A stretch of DNA of 64,000 nt from positions 1 through 64,000 of the forward strand of contig JAQFWX010000131.1 of the NCBI GenBank assembly GCA_027605045.1. Reading direction: 5' to 3'. The stretch is from Phallus indusiatus. Its lineage: Eukaryota > Basidiomycota > Agaricomycetes > Phallales > Phallaceae. Below, piece after piece: positions 21,991 through 34,055 of this stretch. Each line of letters begins with the position of its first letter. The stretch's first letter is position 1. A program made the translations under genes and the position numbers. Below the pieces are notes generated by a model. It was not told the origin of the DNA. It was given only the letters and a program-made list of their open reading frames with translations, and did no database searches.

Positions 21991-23995
21991 TTAGTAGATA
22001 TAAGGTATAAATCTCCACCTGACAACCTCGCAGTATCGTTCCCAGTCTTTGCCATATTTCACTGCACATCTAAAAGAAGACGATTTCAATGATACTATGT
22101 TTTAATTTCCGAGGGGAACGGACCTTTCGAAATCTCTTCCACACCGATGGGTTAACACGGCAAAGAAGAACAGACCGTAAAAGTATGGAATAGGAGATGC
22201 GGTTCCGACAACGGCACCCCATGTGATGCTTTGTACCCAATCTGCAGAATAATTCTGTATCGAGTGAACGTGAGAAAAAGCGCTCATAGATGTCCGAATT
22301 GACATACGGGTTTCCGAGAGTATGCCCACCAGCCGCTCGTAAGTAGTTTATTGCTGAAAAGTCATTGAAAAAATGTATAATGGAATCAAATGAGAAAACC
22401 GCTTACCCATGTTCGGTTTGAATATATGTTGGGTTATGAAGGGTTGACCATGGCAATTGAGGGAAAGTCCAACGCGGTCGGTATGTTCCTTGCTGCATCA
22501 TCTTGAAATGGCTCTTTTGAGCCATCGATGTATCGAAACTGCATGGAAAAGTGCCATCAGGTACAAGGTCCTAGCGAATGACAAACGACCCTTACATTGT
22601 ATATGCCGTTAGAAGGGTTACATACAACACGACATACCCGACGGTTGAAAATCTATACATATCGGGATGATGCGTGGCCATAAAGACCACGGAATAGCAG
22701 TACGTCTGATATAGCCGTCAAATTAAGCACCGACAATTCAAACATAACATACGAAGGGAACACCTTCGATCGGAGTCAATACCTCATTAAGACAGCAGAT
22801 TAGATCTTACCGGCAAAGTTCCAAAAGATAACCAACCAACCCCATCTTGAATAATAATGAGATATTAAGCTAAATTAATGACCAACTCAACGCCTCACTT
22901 TTCATAAAACATATCCCAGGTCTGAGGAATACATTCTTCACCTTTGGCACTGTTTATAATTTAATTTGACGTTGATTGTCTCCGATAATTATTGAACTCA
23001 CCAAGCATTCAAGTAAAGCCAGGTGGCAAGAATCATGAAAGCCATATTCTGAAGAGTTTCAACGATCATCTCAAATTAAATTCACTCGGAAACTTACGGG
23101 TGAGATGTAACCATATAAGTCATATTGCTTCAATCCTCCGGATAAAGAAATAAGGAAAAGAAGCATCCATGGAATTCTAACTTCGAGCCACATTTTGAGA
23201 TCGACAGTTCCCAGGCGAGGATTCAAAATAGCTCCCATGAACACATCATAAAGGAAGTTCCCGGACATTCTGATCTGCAACCCCATGGCAATGGTGAAAA
23301 AGTAGGCACCAAATGCGACGGCAAAACCCCATATCATTGCCACCGTCATGAGTTCACCAAAATGGTCAATAATTTCGGTGAGACGGAAGGTGCCAGTATA
23401 ATGCAATGCTAGGGCAGTCGCAATAGTGGTGTAAACGCACCAGAGCGCGTTACAATTATACATCAATGTTTTATAGTTTAGGGAAGGGACCGGAAGTCCC
23501 TCTTGCTGGTATCCGGGCATGATGAAAGCAACGAGAAGTTCGAACGCTACAAAAGCGGAATACATTTTGAAGGCATATGCAGTGGGGTATGCATCCTAAT
23601 TGTGAACGTCGTATTATTATATAAAAATGTTTATATAAAGAACCGAACGTTTACCTTGACGGCATGACCCCACATTCTCTTTAAAAAGGGACTAATGTCG
23701 TCCAGCGAAGATGGCGTGACCAGTCGGCCGTCGTAAAATGTAAGGCAGGCCCATAGATAGTACATCAATACGGGAAACCCCACCATCATAGCCAAAACAC
23801 CCCATGGACCACCAAACTCGTAGCTTAAGAGCATATTGAATAATGTCTCTTCTCAAGAAAAAGGGGTAGCTACCTCAAGTGCTGGTCCAGTTTTTGGTCA
23901 GTTAAACGACCCTTTTCGGTGATGTTATTTTTTGCTGCGTTTAAGGCAGACTTTTCCTCAGTTTTGGAGGAACGTACCGAACCATTTGCGACCAT
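21991..23995 (-). CDS. ERG4: delta(24(24(1)))-sterol reductase Erg4
   Basis: Final enzyme of ergosterol synthesis, an NADPH-dependent ER membrane reductase of the ERG4/ERG24 family. Start at 23995 (MVANGSVRSSKTEEKSALNA), stop TAA at 21993-21991. Hallmarks in order are YEFGGPWGVLAMMVGFPVLM, LPVPSLNYKTLMYNCNALW, FRLTEIIDHFGELMTVAMIW, RMSGNFLYDVFMGAILNPRL, DLKMWLEVRIPWMLLFLISL and LKQYDLYGYISP. After these come TWDMFYEKWGWLVIFWNFAG, the lumenal/cytosolic LGN motif and the C-terminal YGKDWERYCEVVRWRFIPYI with the terminal aromatic residue usual for the family. Multiple membrane helices alternate with these motifs. At least eight exons; interior borders between 22340 and 22900 were not all fixed. 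Its ATG is 104 bp from that of the MOZART1 gene. Confidence 0.92.
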
Positions 23996-24099
23996 GGTGA
24001 AGGTACTGGGAAGAAAGGTGAACAGCAAAAAATCGGAAGTTTGTCACGCGTTTCGGGTCTGAATTAAGGGCGTCTAAAATAGGCTTGGTTCGCCTTTTC

Positions 24100-24431
24100 A
24101 TGCAATCCTCCAAAGAAAGTCAAAAAATAAGTGAAGCCCAACAAGTTTTAGATGGCAAGTGCTATACTCGTTTCTTTTATGAGATATAGAGCTCATATCA
24201 CGAATAGATCTATATGACTTGTCTCAATTGTTGAACACACAATTAGACCGCGAAACCCTTGCAACATGTGTAAATCTGATTGAACATGGCGTGAATCCCG
24301 AAGCTTTGGCTGTAAGCTTTAAATTACAAGTGTTTCTGGACATCGTGATTGAGAAATATCAGACCGTGATACAGGAACTTCGCCGCGAAAACGCGGTAGC
24401 GACGCGTTCTGGTCGAGATGGAAAGAACTAA
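24100..24431 (+). CDS. MZT1: MOZART1, gamma-tubulin complex subunit
   Basis: Small protein that binds GCP N-termini and activates or recruits gamma-tubulin ring complexes at spindle pole bodies. Three exons, 24100-24154, 24208-24311 and 24363-24431; 228 nt, 75 aa, matching the 60-90 aa of the family. The core reads [20 protein letters not shown], then [20 protein letters not shown] and LRRE, the family signature. The first intron starts with gcaagt, giving a GC-AG intron. Only this choice joins AQQVLD to DLYDLS in frame. Without splicing of the second intron the ORF would carry a 17-residue insertion inside the most conserved helix. Divergent from ERG4. Confidence 0.88.
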
Positions 24432-24811
24432 CGATACGCGACTATGACTCTACCCTCGGCTTATATGTGAGAATTACAATTTATTCTGTTCTTGGGAGAT
24501 GCTTTGGACATTGTTACCTGTAAAGACCAATTGAATCTGTACTATTTTTGTTTCATAGATGCTCGGAGAATCTTGTAAAGTCTCAGATGGGATTAGCTTC
24601 ATATACTTATCAGACATGAATTTCTCAGTAGTATAAAATGGTCTCAGCTTCTCACTAAGGCTATAATTATGCATCGTTGGGAATGGGTTGGCAGATTGAC
24701 TAGTAGTCCGAATTTACCGAGATACTTCCGAGACCTAACGTGACGGCAAGTGACCGCTGAGATTGGATTTTCCGAAAAGCCACAACTCAACCTGTATCAC
24801 CAACTTTAAAT
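24432..24811. other. intergenic, 5' of HSH155
   Basis: 380 bp with no supported gene. A 66-codon leftward frame exists but has no family resemblance and no splice support. Probably the MZT1 3' UTR and the HSH155 promoter. Confidence 0.45.
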
Positions 24812-27800
24812 ATGTCTTCTGAACCTCGTCTTGTTGATTCCTTCAGCGCACCGAAGGAGGTTCTGGAAGAATTTGCAAATCTTGCTGAAGAGGAAGATAT
24901 TGATCCGTTTGCCGAAACAGCTTCAAAGCGTCAGATAGCCTCCCGCCAGTCTGACTATCACAGTCGACGTTTCAACCGTCAGGCCGTCGAAAGCGCAGAT
25001 GCTTTCCAAGAAGACAATTCCGAAGGGGGTGGCTACAAAGAAGCCATGCGTTTGAACCAGATTGAAAGAGAAGAAATCCGAGTTCGTCGTGCGATTGAAG
25101 AAAAGGAACGGAAGCAGCGGGAAGAGGACCAGGAACGAATGGAGTTGGATAAGACTCCTCCCCGAGAAGAGTTCGAAGCTGCTGCTAAAGAGCTGACTGA
25201 GCTCTCCGCTGGTACCAAGCGAAAACGCCGATGGGACGTCGTAGAACCTGACGAAACCAAACCAGAAGTGGACAAGGTCGAAACCTCCCAAACTGAAACC
25301 GCAGCACCTAGAAAACGGCGTTCACGTTGGGACGCACCGCCTTCAGAACCAACTGCAGATGGTGCTGTTGACATACCATCCAAACGTTCGAGGTGGGATC
25401 AAGCTCCTGCTCCGGAAGATGATGCACCAGTGCCAATGCAGCCTATTTACATGAACGCCCCTGGTCTTGTAGAAGACAAACACAATCGTTTTCTCACCGA
25501 CGAAGAATTGGATGCCCTTCTTCCACCCACTGGCTACGTTATCGTTACACCACCGGCTGGATATGCAACAGTTCAAGCTCCTAATCGCAAGCTGTTAGCC
25601 ACCCCTACCCCAGTTTTCACCGGTTTCCATATGCAAGAAGATTCAGATGCTTCTGCTATGGCTGCCGCAGCTGGACTTGCACCTGAGCTGCCTACCGAAA
25701 TTCCTGGCGTCGGCAGTCTTTCGTTCTTCAAACCAGAAGATGCACAGTATTTTGCCAAGATTCTCAAGGAAGAAGACGAAACAGAGCTTTCTGTAGACGA
25801 GATGAAGGAACGCAAGATAATGCGATTACTTCTCAAGATCAAAAACGGCACACCACCCGTGCGTAAGACCGCTCTTCGTCAAATTACCGACAAAGCACGG
25901 GAATTTGGTGCTGGTCCGCTTTTCGACAAGATTTTGCCTTTGCTCATGGAACGCACCCTCGAAGATCAAGAACGTCATTTACTCGTCAAGGTTATCGATC
26001 GAGTCCTTTACAAATTAGACGATTTAGTCCGACCCTACGTTCATAAGATCCTTGTCGTTATTGAGCCTTTGTTGATTGACGAGGACTACTACGCTCGTGT
26101 AGAAGGTCGAGAAATCATTTCTAACTTGTCCAAGGCCGCTGGATTAGCTCACATGATTTCTACTATGCGACCGGATATCGATCATGCCGATGAATACGTC
26201 CGTAACACGACAGCTCGTGCATTCTCCGTAGTCGCCTCGGCGTTGGGAATTCCATCCCTCCTCCCATTCTTGAAAGCCGTTTGTCGTTCCAAGAAGTCAT
26301 GGCAAGCTCGTCACACGGGTATCCGTATCGTTCAGCAAATTGCCATTATGATGGGTTGTGCTGTTCTTCCTCATCTACGTAATCTCGTGGACGCTATCGC
26401 ACACGGTCTACAAGATGAACAACAGAAGGTCCGAACGATGACCGCTCTAGGGTTAGCTGCTCTAGCTGAAGCTTCAGCTCCTTACGGTATCGAATCTTTC
26501 GATGGTGTACTTAAACCACTCTGGAACGGTGTTCGAGTACATCGAGGAAAAGGTTTGGCTGCCTTTTTGAAAGCCATTGGGTTCATCATTCCTCTCATGG
26601 ATCCCGAATACGCCAATTATTATACTAAAGGTGTTAACCCAATTCTCATTCGTGAATTCGGGACGTCTGATGAGGAGATGAAGAAAATTGTCCTAAAGGT
26701 TGTCAAACAATGCGCTGCTACGGAAGGTGTAACCGCCGAATACATCAAGGCTGAAATTCTCCCTGATTTCTTCAAATCGTTTTGGGTTAGGCGGATGGCG
26801 CTAGACCGACGTAATTATCGTCAGGTGGTGGATACAACCGTGGAATTAGCTCAAAAAGCTGGTGTTTCTGTCATAGTTGGTAAAATTGCTGATGGTTTGA
26901 AGGTATGCCTCTTGTCTACTTTATGCCTCTGATATCTCTAACATCTTTTCATAGGATGACGCGGAGCCTTATCGTAAGATGGTCATGGAGACTATCACGA
27001 AGGTCATCGCGACTCTGGGAGCTGCCGACATCGACGAAGGTCTTGAAGTTCGTCTAGTGGACGGCATCATCTACTCGTTCCAAGAACAGACAACTGAAGA
27101 TCAAGTCATGTTGGATGGTTTCGGAACAGTCGTCAATGCTTTGGGCATCCGAGTCAGACCTTACTTGACTCAGATTGTATCGACAGTTCTATGGCGGTTG
27201 AACAACAAGAGTGCCAAAGTCCGGCAGCAGGCCGCTGACTTGACGACCCGTTTAGCTGTCGTCATCAAGCAGTGCGGTGAAGATGGTCTACTAAGCAAGT
27301 TGGGTGTCGTTCTATTCGAACAGCTCGGAGAAGAATATCCAGATACACTTGGAAGGTCCGTGACTACCATATTTTGTCTAATAAACAAACTAACATCAAT
27401 TTTTAGTATCATTGCGGCTTTGGGTGCCATCGCCAATGTTGTTGGTATGACACAAATGCAACCTCCTGTCAAAGATCTATGTGAGTACCTATTACATGTC
27501 TATTGGAGCTTCCATTGCTAACACCTAATTTGATAGTGCCGCGTATGACACCTATCCTTCGTAACCGACACGAGAAAGTACAAGAAGCTTCAATTAACTT
27601 GATCGGTCGTATAGCCGATCGTGGAGCTGAATTCGTACCGGCACGTGAATGGATGCGTATCTGTTTCGAATTACTAGATCTGCTCAAAGCCCACAAGAAA
27701 GGCATCCGCCGAGCTGCCGTCAATTCGTTTGGATACATCGCCAAGACGCTAGGTCCTCAAGACGTCCTTTCAGTACTGTTAACCAACCTCCGAGTTCAAG

Positions 27801-28408
27801 AACGTCAGAGTCGTGTATGCAGTACTGTCGCCATCGCCATCGTTGCAGAAACTTGCGGTCCTTTCACTTGCATTCCTGCCATCTTAGCTGAATATCGTAC
27901 GGCAGAGCTAAATGTCCGAACGGGATGTTTGAAAGCCCTATCATTCATATTCGAATATGTTGGACCCCAATCGGCATATTATTGTGATTCGGTTGTTACG
28001 ATGCTGGAAGATGCATTGACGGATCGTGATCTCGTCCATCGTCAAACAGCAAGCACGATCGTCAAACATCTTGCATTAGGTGTTGCAGGGCTGGGTTGTG
28101 AAGATTCCATGCTGCACCTGATGAATCTCGTTTGGCCAAATTGCTTCGAAACCTCTCCTCATGTCATTGGTGCTGTTATGGAAGCGATTGAGGCCATGCG
28201 TGTTACCCTCGGTCCAGGAATTTTGCTCAGCTACACTTTGCAGGGCCTGTTCCATCCTGCTCGTAAAGTACGAGAAGTCTATTGGAGGGTTTACAATTCA
28301 CTGTATCTGGGTGCTGCTGATGCACTTGTTCCGTTCTATCCCGATTTTGGTGAACTCAGCGAAGGGCCAAACGTCTATGACCGACATCCATTACAGATGT
28401 TTATTTAA
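24812..28408 (+). CDS. HSH155: splicing factor SF3b subunit 1 (SF3B1/Hsh155)
   Basis: Largest SF3b subunit of U2 snRNP; clamps the U2/branch-site duplex. Exons 24812-26902, 26955-27355, 27407-27480, 27537-28408; 3438 nt, 1145 aa. The N-terminus has Trp-containing basic ligand motifs for UHM proteins ([21 protein letters not shown]). The sequence [18 protein letters not shown] marks the domain boundary. The HEAT superhelix fills the rest, with highly conserved segments such as [58 protein letters not shown] and [16 protein letters not shown]. The loop DEQQKVRT keeps the lysine (residue 539) that corresponds to human K700. The gene is unusually intron-poor for this window: its first 2.1 kb is one exon. 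Expected to be essential and constitutively expressed. Confidence 0.97.
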
Positions 28409-28896
28409 CAAAATCTTTGGGGAATAAAAGGGAGTTTTATGATAGCCGGTGCTGATACATAATATTCTAACCAATGTATTTCTATACGAGATAAAATCTT
28501 ATCTTCATGTTTTCCAAATGTGGAAGTGTCCGACATGATAGCATGATATATATTCAAAGTGCCGAATACACTCCTGCATGTGACAGATGAACACTCTAAC
28601 TAGGTTATACAAGGGAAGTAGGTTACAGTTAAAGGAAATAAAACGAGGCTATTAATATCCGTGGCGTATAACAGAAATCAAGGAATAAGAACACAAGTAA
28701 AGATCCAGCTCCTAACGAGACAGACTTTCGGGGGGGTCGGTATGTATACAAAAGTGGACAGCCAGAACTAAGCAAAGTACCAAATATCTCATTCAGAATG
28801 GAACAAACGACGAATGCGAATAGATGGAAACAAACAAAAAAGGAAATAAATAAAAACAAAGAAAGAAAAAATGAGAAGCCCAGCTTCTTATTGTTG
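28409..28896. other. convergent 3' flanks of HSH155 and the forkhead gene
   Basis: 490 bp, AT-rich, with no recognisable feature apart from expected 3' UTRs. Confidence 0.5.
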
Positions 28897-31011
28897 TCAA
28901 AACTCGTCGTGGGTGAATCGCCAATCACTTTTACCTGGAACACTGGGACTCTCATATAATAGCTTTCTTCCTTCTTTTCCAAATATGCCACCAGGACTTT
29001 CCCCAAGTTCACGCGAATTGCGCGCAATCGCTAGTTCATCTGCTAAGAGGGTTTCGGGATCATATGGATCGTAATGTTTGGATGGAGAACGGAAGGGACG
29101 GGGGAAAATAAGTCGTTGCGGGGTCGCAAAAGGAGTGGTGTTGCTCCCTCCAGGTGGCGGTGTGCTAGGTTGCAGTACGGCCTTCCATTCCGGCTCTAGA
29201 CTGTTCTTGTAATGAGCTAGACTCAATGAGGGACTCATTTGAATTCCTTTGTAGGATATAGGTGTCCTCGAGGGAGATATAGGTCTAAATGGGGGTGTCC
29301 TGCATCGAGACGGAGAATCAGGTCTAGGTGAGAGGAACGGTTCGGAAGTTAATGAAATCGATGAGGGATGATGCCGTAGTAAGTTAGATGATAAATCTTG
29401 GAAATTTAATATCTTGGCAGGCTTATCGTGGTCAGTTACGTTAGGTGAATTCTAGAATGTAAGGTACTCATAGTCAGCCAAGTGAGGAAATCACGTGGGA
29501 GACAAATCTTAATACCTGTAATTCAAAACCGGCTTCTAGTTTGGCGAAGATATTCGTGGGGGCACATTGGAACTTCCTCTGAGGGTCCAATGAATTCCTT
29601 GAGGCCGGTGAAGTACTGTCGCATGTATCAGAAAGTAAGCTGTCTGAAGGGTATGTACTTTGGGAGGCAGAAAGAGGGGGTGGTGATGAGGAGAGCGGTG
29701 GCGAAGATTTTCGAACTACGGGTTCAGGTGAGGATTGAGAGCGTATTCGCGAATTCATTCGTCCTGTGAGGGTAGTTTCTATATTGGAATTTGACCGATT
29801 ATGCATTCCCCGACCGGTGTTTTTTGCCTTTTGGCTTCGATGAGAACCATCCTCCTCGCGACCTCGTTTCTTGCTACTAGAATTCATCCCTGGACCTGCG
29901 CCCTTGGCACCCTTCCTTACGAAGTTCCCGCCAGCGAAACAGTCTTCAAACCCAGGTCTAATCCTCCAAAATCCACCTTTGAGACGCGTTTTTCCTTTGC
30001 ATTTGACCTTCTTCGCAGCCGTCCCGTCTTGATCGTAGACACGCTCGAAAGCTTCATTAACACTTAGGCTATGTCGGATTGAGCTCATCCAGGCCTGGTC
30101 ACGCCGGTCGAAATAAGGATATACGGTGGAAATGAACGTGTAGATGTCATTGAGAGGCAAAGCACCCGCGAAAGATGCGGTAATAGCTTGTCCAATTAAT
30201 GCTGCAAGGGACCAAACTGGTCTCTCCTCAAAATAAGGGCCCGGTGGAAGACTATACGGAACCTCAATCGTGGAGGTGGATGTACTTGAGGATGGTCCGG
30301 CGCGGGCGTTCAGCATATTTTGACGTTTTGGCCTTGGAGACGGTGAGTGGGAAAAGGCGGAAAGGGTCGGATGGATAGGAGATGATTCTCGAGGAGTCTG
30401 GACGGGTGACGATGAAGGGGGTGAAGATGACAAGACACGCGTAGATTCACTACTTTGTTGTAAACTTGACCAACGGTTGACAAGAACCTTGTTCTCTTAT
30501 TGAGTACGGGGAAGAAAAAATAATCATAAAAGAAATATGAAGTTACTTTACGAAGCGAGGTATCCGAGTCGGAATCTTCGGATTCCGTCTGACTCTGGGT
30601 TGCCTGACGGGATTGCATAAAAGCATCGAGAGAACGCTTGCCCTTTGAGACCGACGACATAGTGACTGCGGGGCGCGCGGTGGATTCAGTAGGGGCGGGC
30701 GTGGTAGTGCGACTCAAGCTCTTTCCGGCGCGACCAGCAATGGCCGACGCGCCTTGGGAAGAAATGGTCGACGGTGGCCGTCGTAAGAGCGCCGATGTCT
30801 GACCGCGATAAACGGGGTAAGACGGGGGAAGATTGAGGGGAAAAGGCAGTGAACTCTCGGGATAATTGCTGAACGGCGATGGAGCAGCGAGAATAGACAG
30901 CTCGGAAGTACTGCCAGCAACGAGCGCAACCAATGCCTTGGACGGTAGATGCTGTGGGTGCTGCGAAGAACGATCAGCGGCAGACTCGGAGATGTCAAGA
31001 CCGTCCGACAT
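28897..31011 (-). CDS. forkhead transcription factor
   Basis: Nuclear DNA-binding protein with one forkhead (winged-helix) domain. Exons, read leftwards: 31011-30547, 30487-29516, 29451-28897; 1992 nt, 663 aa. The forkhead domain is in exon 2. It starts RPVWSLAALIGQAITASF (canonical form RPPYSYxxLI) and continues LNDIYTFISTVYPYFDRR, the recognition-helix region AWMSSIRHSLSVNEAFERV, and the wing GGFWRIRPGFEDCF. Flanks are Ser/Pro-rich and basic (KKRGREEDGSHRSQKAKN), with several SP/TP sites. Start 31011 (MSDGLDISESAADRSSQHPQ) is preferred because a longer frame would enter the divergent gene. The exon 1/2 junction uses an AAG acceptor at about 30488. A cell-cycle or developmental role is possible but not shown. 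Confidence 0.85.
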
Positions 31012-31184
31012 GACAAGTAAATCGTCAGGAAAAGTCGGCCGGCTCGACAAATAAGGCGGGGAGGAGAGGAAGGGAAAAAAAGGCCAAGGGCCTGTGACAG
31101 CGATAGAGCGTGTCTGTGACGGAAAGAGCGTGTCGAGCGTGTGACGATTGATGTGACGTGTTGTCACCGGGCCCCAGAGCGAAA
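31012..31184. promoter_or_regulatory. divergent promoter, forkhead / coiled-coil gene
   Basis: 173 bp between the two start codons. It contains gtgacg/cgtcac-type words (about 31094, 31117, 31141-31166). Specific factors cannot be named. Confidence 0.5.
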
Positions 31185-32931
31185 ATGTCCGCGACCCTGA
31201 AGCCACGACTCGATCCGCTTTTATGGGCTCAGCTACGCCCCAGCGTGATTTCTGCTCGTAAAGCGGGTGGTGAGGATGCTAGTCAAACGTTGTCTGCAAC
31301 AAATGTTCCCCTAGTTCCCGAGAACAGGATTGCTACGTCACTGCGCGTCGTCCTACATGATACCAAAAGCGTGATGGAACAGGTGTTTCCTGATTCAAGA
31401 CTTGTTGTTAGGAGTTTCCTGCTGACACGTTCTTATTTTGTTTCATAGTTTTCTGATAAACTGAATAACTTACTTTGCGACGTGGATAAAACAAGGCGAC
31501 AGATCGACAAAACTAACGATAGCTTTGAGAATGCGCATGAAAAGGTCCTCGAGGAACTCGTGGCAACGGGTAGGAAGCTAAATAGTTCCGTACATTATTT
31601 ATATGCGGCATGACTTTATTTAGTCAATCGATGTCAGAAGGGACTGCTCGAAGTGCTTGAGAACCCAGCACAGGCATCCGATTTAAACGAAGTCAAAGCA
31701 TCCCAGATAGAGACTGCGAAGAAAATGGAACAGTTTACGACCAGAGTGGATACTATTCAAAATGTTTATTTTCAAACGCCCTTTTTCTCTCATCTACTAC
31801 TAATAATACCTTATTGGTTTTAGAGCCTCCAGAGCATCTTGGAACAACAGGGCCAAATTTTAACCTGTCTAGGCAGTCTCACTCCAATGGCTGCTCCTTT
31901 GCAGGACGTTCCAAATCAATTACATCATATTGCATCACAACTCTCTCTTATGCAACCTTTATACCAAAGTCTGCCTGATCAGCTTAAGCTTACTCAACAC
32001 GAAATTTCAAAACAAAGTATCCAAGCGATTCATGATGCTTATGCAGCGTCATCCTCCTCATCAACCGAAAAAAACCTCGAGTCTTTCAGTCGTGTCGTCT
32101 CAGAATCATTAGCACTTATCAACGCTACTCTATCTGGAAAACATAGCCCGCAAGACTCGAGTACAAGCCAAAATCTCGATAGAACGGTCGAATCAAAGGT
32201 CTGTCTATCTTTTTCTCATTCGGTAATACATTTTATTTTCAAGGGAGAACTCAGTTCAATACCAGCTTCGGAGTGAATCAAACTGCTTTACGAGTAGGCA
32301 AGATATAAACACCGATCCGAATCAAGACATTTCAATGATGATGTTGAGACCTCAAGGTGGACAAGGCGGAACTGATACTAATTCTAGCTTAGGTGAATCT
32401 GATGACCCAATGTCATGTCCTTCCGGTCCTCGGAAAACTTGTAGCGAACAAGAGTCTGAGCGGTCTCGTTTAGTCAATGCAACTGCACGAAACAAAACTG
32501 CGAAGAATACTTCAACACCGAAAAGAAAGTCGAAGGCCACATTTCATTCAACCACGTTCAAAACAGGAAAGAAAACTAAGTCTAACTCAAAAGCTCGGGA
32601 CGCCGCAACATCTGATAGGGTTCTCCGTTCGCAAATCTGTCAGCCTGAAACCGCACTGTTTTCTAAAAGAGGCGATAAACTCGCTTCGTTATTAAACGAA
32701 TCCTTTTCTTCTATTAATCCCATCATTAAGACTTCAGCTCCGCGATTTATCGGTAGTTATGACGAAAGCTCCCCAAAAGTTCCAGCTCCTCTACCAAAAC
32801 GAGTAAGTCTCATATCCTACTCTTTTCTCACTAAAATTTCTAACACCATGACGTATCAGAGAATGCTACTTCCTCCCAACGCTGATCAACAAATGGACTT
32901 TGAACTAGACTGGGGATCAAACATGATTTGA
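31185..32931 (+). CDS. coiled-coil protein of unknown function (486 aa)
   Basis: Not recognised. Six exons, 31185-31382, 31449-31569, 31624-31763, 31824-32198, 32248-32802 and 32860-32931, give a clean 1461-nt frame, strong evidence for a real gene. The N-terminus is MSATLKPRLDPLLWAQLRPS. Residues about 60-230 are heptad-rich and predicted coiled coil (FSDKLNNLLCDVDKTRRQID, AHEKVLEELVATG, SQIETAKKMEQFTTRVDTIQ, SLQSILEQQGQI). The C-terminal half is basic and Ser/Thr-rich (KRKSKATF, FKTGKKTKSNSKARD), probably nuclear. It ends in a conserved-looking acidic/aromatic tail, NADQQMDFELDWGSNMI. The layout recalls fast-evolving meiotic or kinetochore scaffold proteins, but I have no motif to prove it. 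Shares a short promoter with the forkhead gene. Confidence 0.75.
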
Positions 32932-34055
32932 ACAGTTCCATTTTGTCGAGGATACTCGAGCTGCCATTTACTGTGGAGTGTATATGCTGTGCTTTTATGT
33001 AGGAAATGAGGTCAAGAATTCTTTAGGGCTTTCGAATAAACTTCCTTTTCTTCGCGACGTGTCAGCATCATGACGTACTGGTAGGAGAATCTACTGGAGT
33101 CAAGCATAAGAAATTCGTCTCGCATTGAAGAACGAGTTCATATTCGCAAAATGGTTAATGATTAAAGTTCGGAGAACTTCCGGGTCTAGAACTCTACTCC
33201 TAAATGCTTCTTCGAAGTGTCATGTATAAGACATGCATTATAACTGAATCTCCTTGCGAAAGCGGCACTGGTCATGGACATTTTTCGTGACTTGCCAAGG
33301 AAAACAGTCTTCAAGCCCACGTGCTCCGAAGGAACTCCTTCCTTCTTCAACAGGATCGAGATTGAAAATTTAAAAAATTAAAGAAGCAAAGGAGTACATC
33401 AAAGTATGAAAATTATATGAGTTAGACATACGCGTTGTGTATGGTATCCATCCAGTTCGTCCTGGCCCACCTCCTATATAAATAAGGGCAATGGGGACCT
33501 CACCTGAGTTTGGTTACAAAATTGCAGCCGTTCATCTCAAAAATGCTTTGTTCAGGCAGGAGTCGAATCAACCAACAATTGAGCGCAATTGATGGTTGCA
33601 AATACGTTCCGATGAAGTCCGCATCTCAAAAGTTAAGCTTTAAGTTTCCGGTTAGATTTTTAATGTTTAGCCGATGGTATCGGCAGGCTCTTCGGAGTCT
33701 TCGCCATATTCTCGGACCGCAGATCGATATCATCGTCAATGACGCTATTGAGAAGAACATTTTTCGTATCAACCTCTATATCATCTCAGTATGTTGCGAA
33801 CTTAGTCGGACCAATGATTAATTTGAAATCCCTGTCGCTATTTTTGTCTTTTTTCTCCTAATCCTACAAAGTCTGAATCCTGACCCGGTAAACATCATTT
33901 TTACGGTCATTTCATATGCAGCCAGTGCTGAAATCGAACTGAGATCAATCAGCTTCTCTTTTACATTAATAGTTTAGATGTCATTTAAACTATACAATAG
34001 CGACGAGCGACGCTACGTCAAAACACCGATGTGCAATTGTAAGGAGTGATTATTT
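32932..34055. other. gene-free stretch
   Basis: 1.1 kb without a convincing gene. A TATA-like tatataaata at about 33475 and a 90-codon frame near 33540 have no other support. The right end is the 3' flank of the aspartic peptidase. Confidence 0.45.

Noticed and set aside
24474..24674. 66-codon leftward ORF upstream of HSH155
   Set aside because: No family resemblance, no splice partners; lies where a promoter is expected.
33470..33830. TATA-like tatataaata followed by a roughly 90-codon ORF
   Set aside because: The frame has no recognisable domain and no coherent introns; not enough to call a gene.
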